Assembly: GCA_005883115.1 (NCBI GenBank)
Contig: VAZQ01000009.1
Span: 1-7,405 of the forward strand
Length of the DNA stretch: 7,405 nt
DNA from: Alphaproteobacteria bacterium
GTDB taxonomy: Bacteria; Pseudomonadota; Alphaproteobacteria; Rhizobiales; Xanthobacteraceae
Reading direction: 5' to 3'
Made by a program: the position numbers and the translations under genes. This document shows, piece after piece, positions 4,872 through 7,405 of this stretch. Under the pieces are notes generated by a model. The model saw only the letters and a program-made list of their open reading frames with translations. It was not told the DNA's origin and did no database searches. The stretch's first letter is position 1; every line of letters begins with the position of its first letter.

Positions 4872-6482
4872 ATGACCGCCCTCACATCCGCTATTGACCC
4901 GGGCTTGGCAGAATTCGTCCGCAACGCCGAGGCGATGAAGGCCCTCGTCGCGGACCTGCGCGGCAAGCTCGAGGCCGCGATGCAAGGCGGCAGCGAGGAG
5001 GCGCGCGCGAGGCACGTCGCGCGCGGGAAATTGCTTGCGCGCGAGCGCATCGGTCTGTTGCTCGATCCCGGAAGCCCGTTCCTGGAGCTTTCGCCGTTAG
5101 CCGCGCACGGCATGTATGGCGGCGACGTTCATTCCGCGAGCATCATCACCGGCCTCGGCCGCGTGAGCGGCCGCGAATGCATCGTCATCGCGAATGACGC
5201 CACCATCAAGGGCGGCACCTATTATCCGATGACGGTGAAAAAGCATCTGCGTGCGCAGGATATCGCGCGCGAGAGCAACCTGCCGTGCATCTATATGGTC
5301 GATTCCGGCGGCGCGTTCCTGCCGCTGCAAGACGAAATCTTTCCTGACGAACGCCACTTCGGCCGCATCTTCTGCAACCAGGCGCAGATGTCTGCGCTTG
5401 GCATTCCACAGATCGCGATCGTGATGGGTTCCTGTACCGCCGGCGGTGCTTACGTGCCGGCGATGTCCGACCAGAGCATCATTGTGCGCCATCAAGGCAC
5501 GATTTTCTTGGGCGGGCCGCCGCTGGTGAAGGCAGCAACCGGCGAAGACGTAAGCGCGGAGGAATTGGGCGGCGCCGACGTGCACAGCCGGCAGTCCGGC
5601 GTGACCGACTACTATGCGACCGACGACGGACATGCCATCGGCATTGCGCGGCGCATCGTCGCTGACCTCAACCGCGTCAAGCATTCATATCTGGAACTCC
5701 GCAAGCCGCAAGACCCGCTGTTCCCGGCGGAGGACCTCTACGGCATCGTGCCTGCGGACCCGCGCACGCCCTACGAGGTTCGCGAGGTGATCGCGCGTAT
5801 CGTCGACGCATCCGAGTTTCACGAATTCAAGGCGCTCTATGGAGAGACGCTGATTTGCGGCTTCGCCCATATCCATGGATTCCCGATTGGCATCCTGGCG
5901 AACAACGGCATTCTGTTCAGCGAGAGCGCGCTCAAGGGGACGCATTTCATCGAGCTGGCGAGCCAGCGCAACATCCCGCTGCTGTTTCTACAGAACATCA
6001 CCGGTTTCATGGTCGGGCGCAAATACGAGGCGGGCGGCATCGCCAAAGATGGCGCCAAGATGGTGACGGCGGTCGCCACCACCAAGGTGCCGAAATACAC
6101 GGTCATCATCGGCGGCAGTTATGGCGCCGGCAATTACGGAATGTGTGGGCGCGCCTACGGGCCGCGCTTTTTGTGGATGTGGCCGAACGCGCGTATCTCC
6201 GTCATGGGCGGCGAGCAGGCAGCTAGCGTGCTCGGTCTGCTGCGACAGGAGGCAACCGAGGCGAAGGGCGGCGTCTGGAGTGCGCAGGACGACGCAGCAT
6301 TCAAGGCGCCGATCCGCGAGCAATACGAGCGGCAGGGCCATCCCTATTATGCGACGGCCCGCTTGTGGGATGACGGCATCATCGATCCGGCCGACACGCG
6401 CACCGTGCTCGGGCTTGCGCTCGCCGCGGGTCTCAATGCGCCGCCGAGCGAGCCCACGCGGTTCGGCATCTTCAGGATGTGA
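4872..6482 (+). CDS. liuB: 3-Methylcrotonyl-CoA carboxylase, carboxyltransferase (beta) subunit
   Basis: This 536-residue subunit transfers the carboxyl group from carboxybiotin on the alpha subunit to 3-methylcrotonyl-CoA, giving 3-methylglutaconyl-CoA. Its length is normal for the family (about 535). It has two crotonase-like carboxyltransferase domains, roughly residues 30-290 and 300-520. The N domain has VDSGGAFLPLQDE (143-155) and GSCTAGGAYVPAMSD (186-200), both typical of the methylcrotonyl rather than the propionyl enzyme. The C domain has QNITGFMVG (374-382), GGSYGAGNYGM (414-424) with oxyanion-type glycines, MGGEQAASVL (445-454) and DDGIIDPADTR (500-510). The neighbours agree: isovaleryl-CoA dehydrogenase lies ten bases upstream, and the biotin carboxylase subunit overlaps its stop by one base. 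The Shine-Dalgarno before the ATG is poor, so it probably depends on coupling to the preceding gene. The homologous geranyl-CoA carboxylase subunit (AtuC) is the main alternative, but the neighbouring dehydrogenase makes it less likely. Also called mccB. Confidence 0.95.
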   Translation: MTALTSAIDPGLAEFVRNAEAMKALVADLRGKLEAAMQGGSEEARARHVARGKLLARERIGLLLDPGSPFLELSPLAAHGMYGGDVHSASIITGLGRVSGRECIVIANDATIKGGTYYPMTVKKHLRAQDIARESNLPCIYMVDSGGAFLPLQDEIFPDERHFGRIFCNQAQMSALGIPQIAIVMGSCTAGGAYVPAMSDQSIIVRHQGTIFLGGPPLVKAATGEDVSAEELGGADVHSRQSGVTDYYATDDGHAIGIARRIVADLNRVKHSYLELRKPQDPLFPAEDLYGIVPADPRTPYEVREVIARIVDASEFHEFKALYGETLICGFAHIHGFPIGILANNGILFSESALKGTHFIELASQRNIPLLFLQNITGFMVGRKYEAGGIAKDGAKMVTAVATTKVPKYTVIIGGSYGAGNYGMCGRAYGPRFLWMWPNARISVMGGEQAASVLGLLRQEATEAKGGVWSAQDDAAFKAPIREQYERQGHPYYATARLWDDGIIDPADTRTVLGLALAAGLNAPPSEPTRFGIFRM

Positions 6483-7405
6483 TGGTGTCGCTCGCCCGGC
6501 GTTTCCACAAATTGTTGATCGCCAATCGCGGCGAGATCGCGTGCCGGATCATGCGTACGGCCAAACGCATGGGATTGCGCACGGTGGCGGTTTATTCCGA
6601 CGCCGATCGCGATGCCATGCACGTCGCGCTCGCCGACGAGGCGCTGCTCATCGGCCCGGCGCCGGCGAAGGACAGCTACCTTCACATCGACGCTATCATC
6701 GACGCGGCGCGGACGACGGGCGCCGAGGCGATCCATCCCGGCTACGGCTTTCTCTCCGAGAACGCCGATTTCGCGCAAGCCTGCGCGGATGCGGGCTTGG
6801 TTTTCGTCGGGCCTTCCGCCGCGACCATCCGCCTGATGGGCTCGAAATCAGCGGCGAAGGCGCTGATGGAGTCGGCCGGGGTGCCGGTCGTGCCCGGCTA
6901 TCACGGCGAGGATCAGAGCATCGCGACGCTGCAAGCCGCCGCCGATCGCATCGGCTATCCGGTTCTGGTCAAGGCGTCGGCGGGCGGCGGCGGCAGAGGC
7001 ATGCGCCTGGTCGCCAACGCCGAGGCGCTCGCCGAAGCGGTCGCCAGCGCCAAACGCGAAGCGGCGGCTTCGTTTGGGAATGACCAAATCCTGATCGAGC
7101 AATACATGCCCCGGCCGCGGCATATCGAAGTGCAGGTGTTCGGCGACAGCGAGGGCAACGTGGTGTCGCTGTTCGAGCGCGAATGCACGCTTCAGCGTCG
7201 CCATCAGAAGGTGGTGGAGGAGGCGCTTTCGGCCTCCGTCACGGCCGAACGGCGTGCCGCGATGTCGGCTGCGGCGCGCTCCGCCGCGCAGGCCGCGGGC
7301 TATGTCGGCGCCGGCACGGTCGAATTCATCGCGGATGCGGCCGGTTTCCATTTCATCGAGATGAACACGCGCCTGCAGGTCGAGCATCCGGTGACCGAGA
7401 TGGTC
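6482..7405 (+). CDS. liuD: 3-Methylcrotonyl-CoA carboxylase, biotin carboxylase (alpha) subunit, 3' part cut off by window edge
   Basis: The frame is open for 308 codons to the window end; the complete protein should be about 650-670 residues, with a biotinyl domain beyond the edge. It uses ATP and bicarbonate to carboxylate biotin. The N-terminal biotin carboxylase domain begins KLLIANRGEIACRI (10-23), and HPGYGFLSENADFA (85-98) follows. The ATP-grasp fold has K164 and the glycine loop SAGGGGRGM (166-174). RRHQKVVEE (239-247) carries the bicarbonate/biotin-site lysine K243. E281, E293 and N295 in EMNTRLQVEHP match the metal ligands Glu276, Glu288 and Asn290 of E. coli biotin carboxylase, and R297 and E301 are also kept. 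The start shares one base with the upstream stop (TGATG), typical of coupled equal-dose subunits. AGGA (6474-6477) is only four bases from the ATG and seven from the next codon, GTG, which could also serve. The pairing with the upstream beta subunit decides methylcrotonyl specificity; this domain alone would not. Also called mccA. Confidence 0.93.
   Translation, partial: MVSLARRFHKLLIANRGEIACRIMRTAKRMGLRTVAVYSDADRDAMHVALADEALLIGPAPAKDSYLHIDAIIDAARTTGAEAIHPGYGFLSENADFAQACADAGLVFVGPSAATIRLMGSKSAAKALMESAGVPVVPGYHGEDQSIATLQAAADRIGYPVLVKASAGGGGRGMRLVANAEALAEAVASAKREAAASFGNDQILIEQYMPRPRHIEVQVFGDSEGNVVSLFERECTLQRRHQKVVEEALSASVTAERRAAMSAAARSAAQAAGYVGAGTVEFIADAAGFHFIEMNTRLQVEHPVTEMV

Noticed and set aside
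6121..7083. 320-codon plus-strand open frame across the carboxylase subunit junction
   Set aside because: It is an Arg/Ser/Ala-rich shadow frame in GC-rich DNA; the two genuine subunits in other frames carry full sets of catalytic motifs.

Overview
The window is a GC-rich, tightly packed bacterial segment holding two divergent catabolic gene sets around a 257-base intergenic region (3432-3688). By eye it is above 60 percent G+C, with 1-10 base gaps or short overlaps between most genes. The gene content and the sequence style suggest a proteobacterium, most likely an alphaproteobacterium of the Hyphomicrobiales/Bradyrhizobium type. That placement is inference, because no marker gene is present.

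Right arm (+ strand, 3689 to the end): isovaleryl-CoA dehydrogenase (liuA/ivd), the carboxyltransferase (beta) subunit of 3-methylcrotonyl-CoA carboxylase (liuB/mccB), and the start of its biotin carboxylase (alpha) subunit (liuD/mccA, cut by the window end). This is the leucine/isovalerate catabolic pathway: isovaleryl-CoA is oxidised to 3-methylcrotonyl-CoA and then carboxylated to 3-methylglutaconyl-CoA. The methylglutaconyl-CoA hydratase gene (liuC), which sits between liuB and liuD in the Pseudomonas liuABCDE order, is absent here; the two carboxylase subunits are fused by a one-base TGATG overlap.

Left arm (- strand, 3431 down to 1): a dienelactone hydrolase-family protein, a crotonase of the MenB/BadI type, a CaiB/BaiF (class III) CoA-transferase, and the N-terminal half of an enolase-superfamily (mandelate racemase/muconate lactonizing) enzyme. 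The gaps are 28, 2 (or a 4-base overlap) and 8 bases, so these four look like one transcript. Together they resemble a small pathway that remodels a carboxylic acid, loads it onto CoA, and hydrates or cleaves the thioester. I do not recognise the four-gene set as a described pathway. Two of its enzymes lack residues that define the best-studied family members, which makes this arm the part of the window most likely to be undescribed.

The region between the arms carries the likely start signals for both: a GCAATATTGC palindrome, a 16-base dyad, an 11-base-period direct repeat, and one GC-rich hairpin in each presumed 5' leader. No tRNA, rRNA, CRISPR array, transposase or intrinsic terminator is visible.
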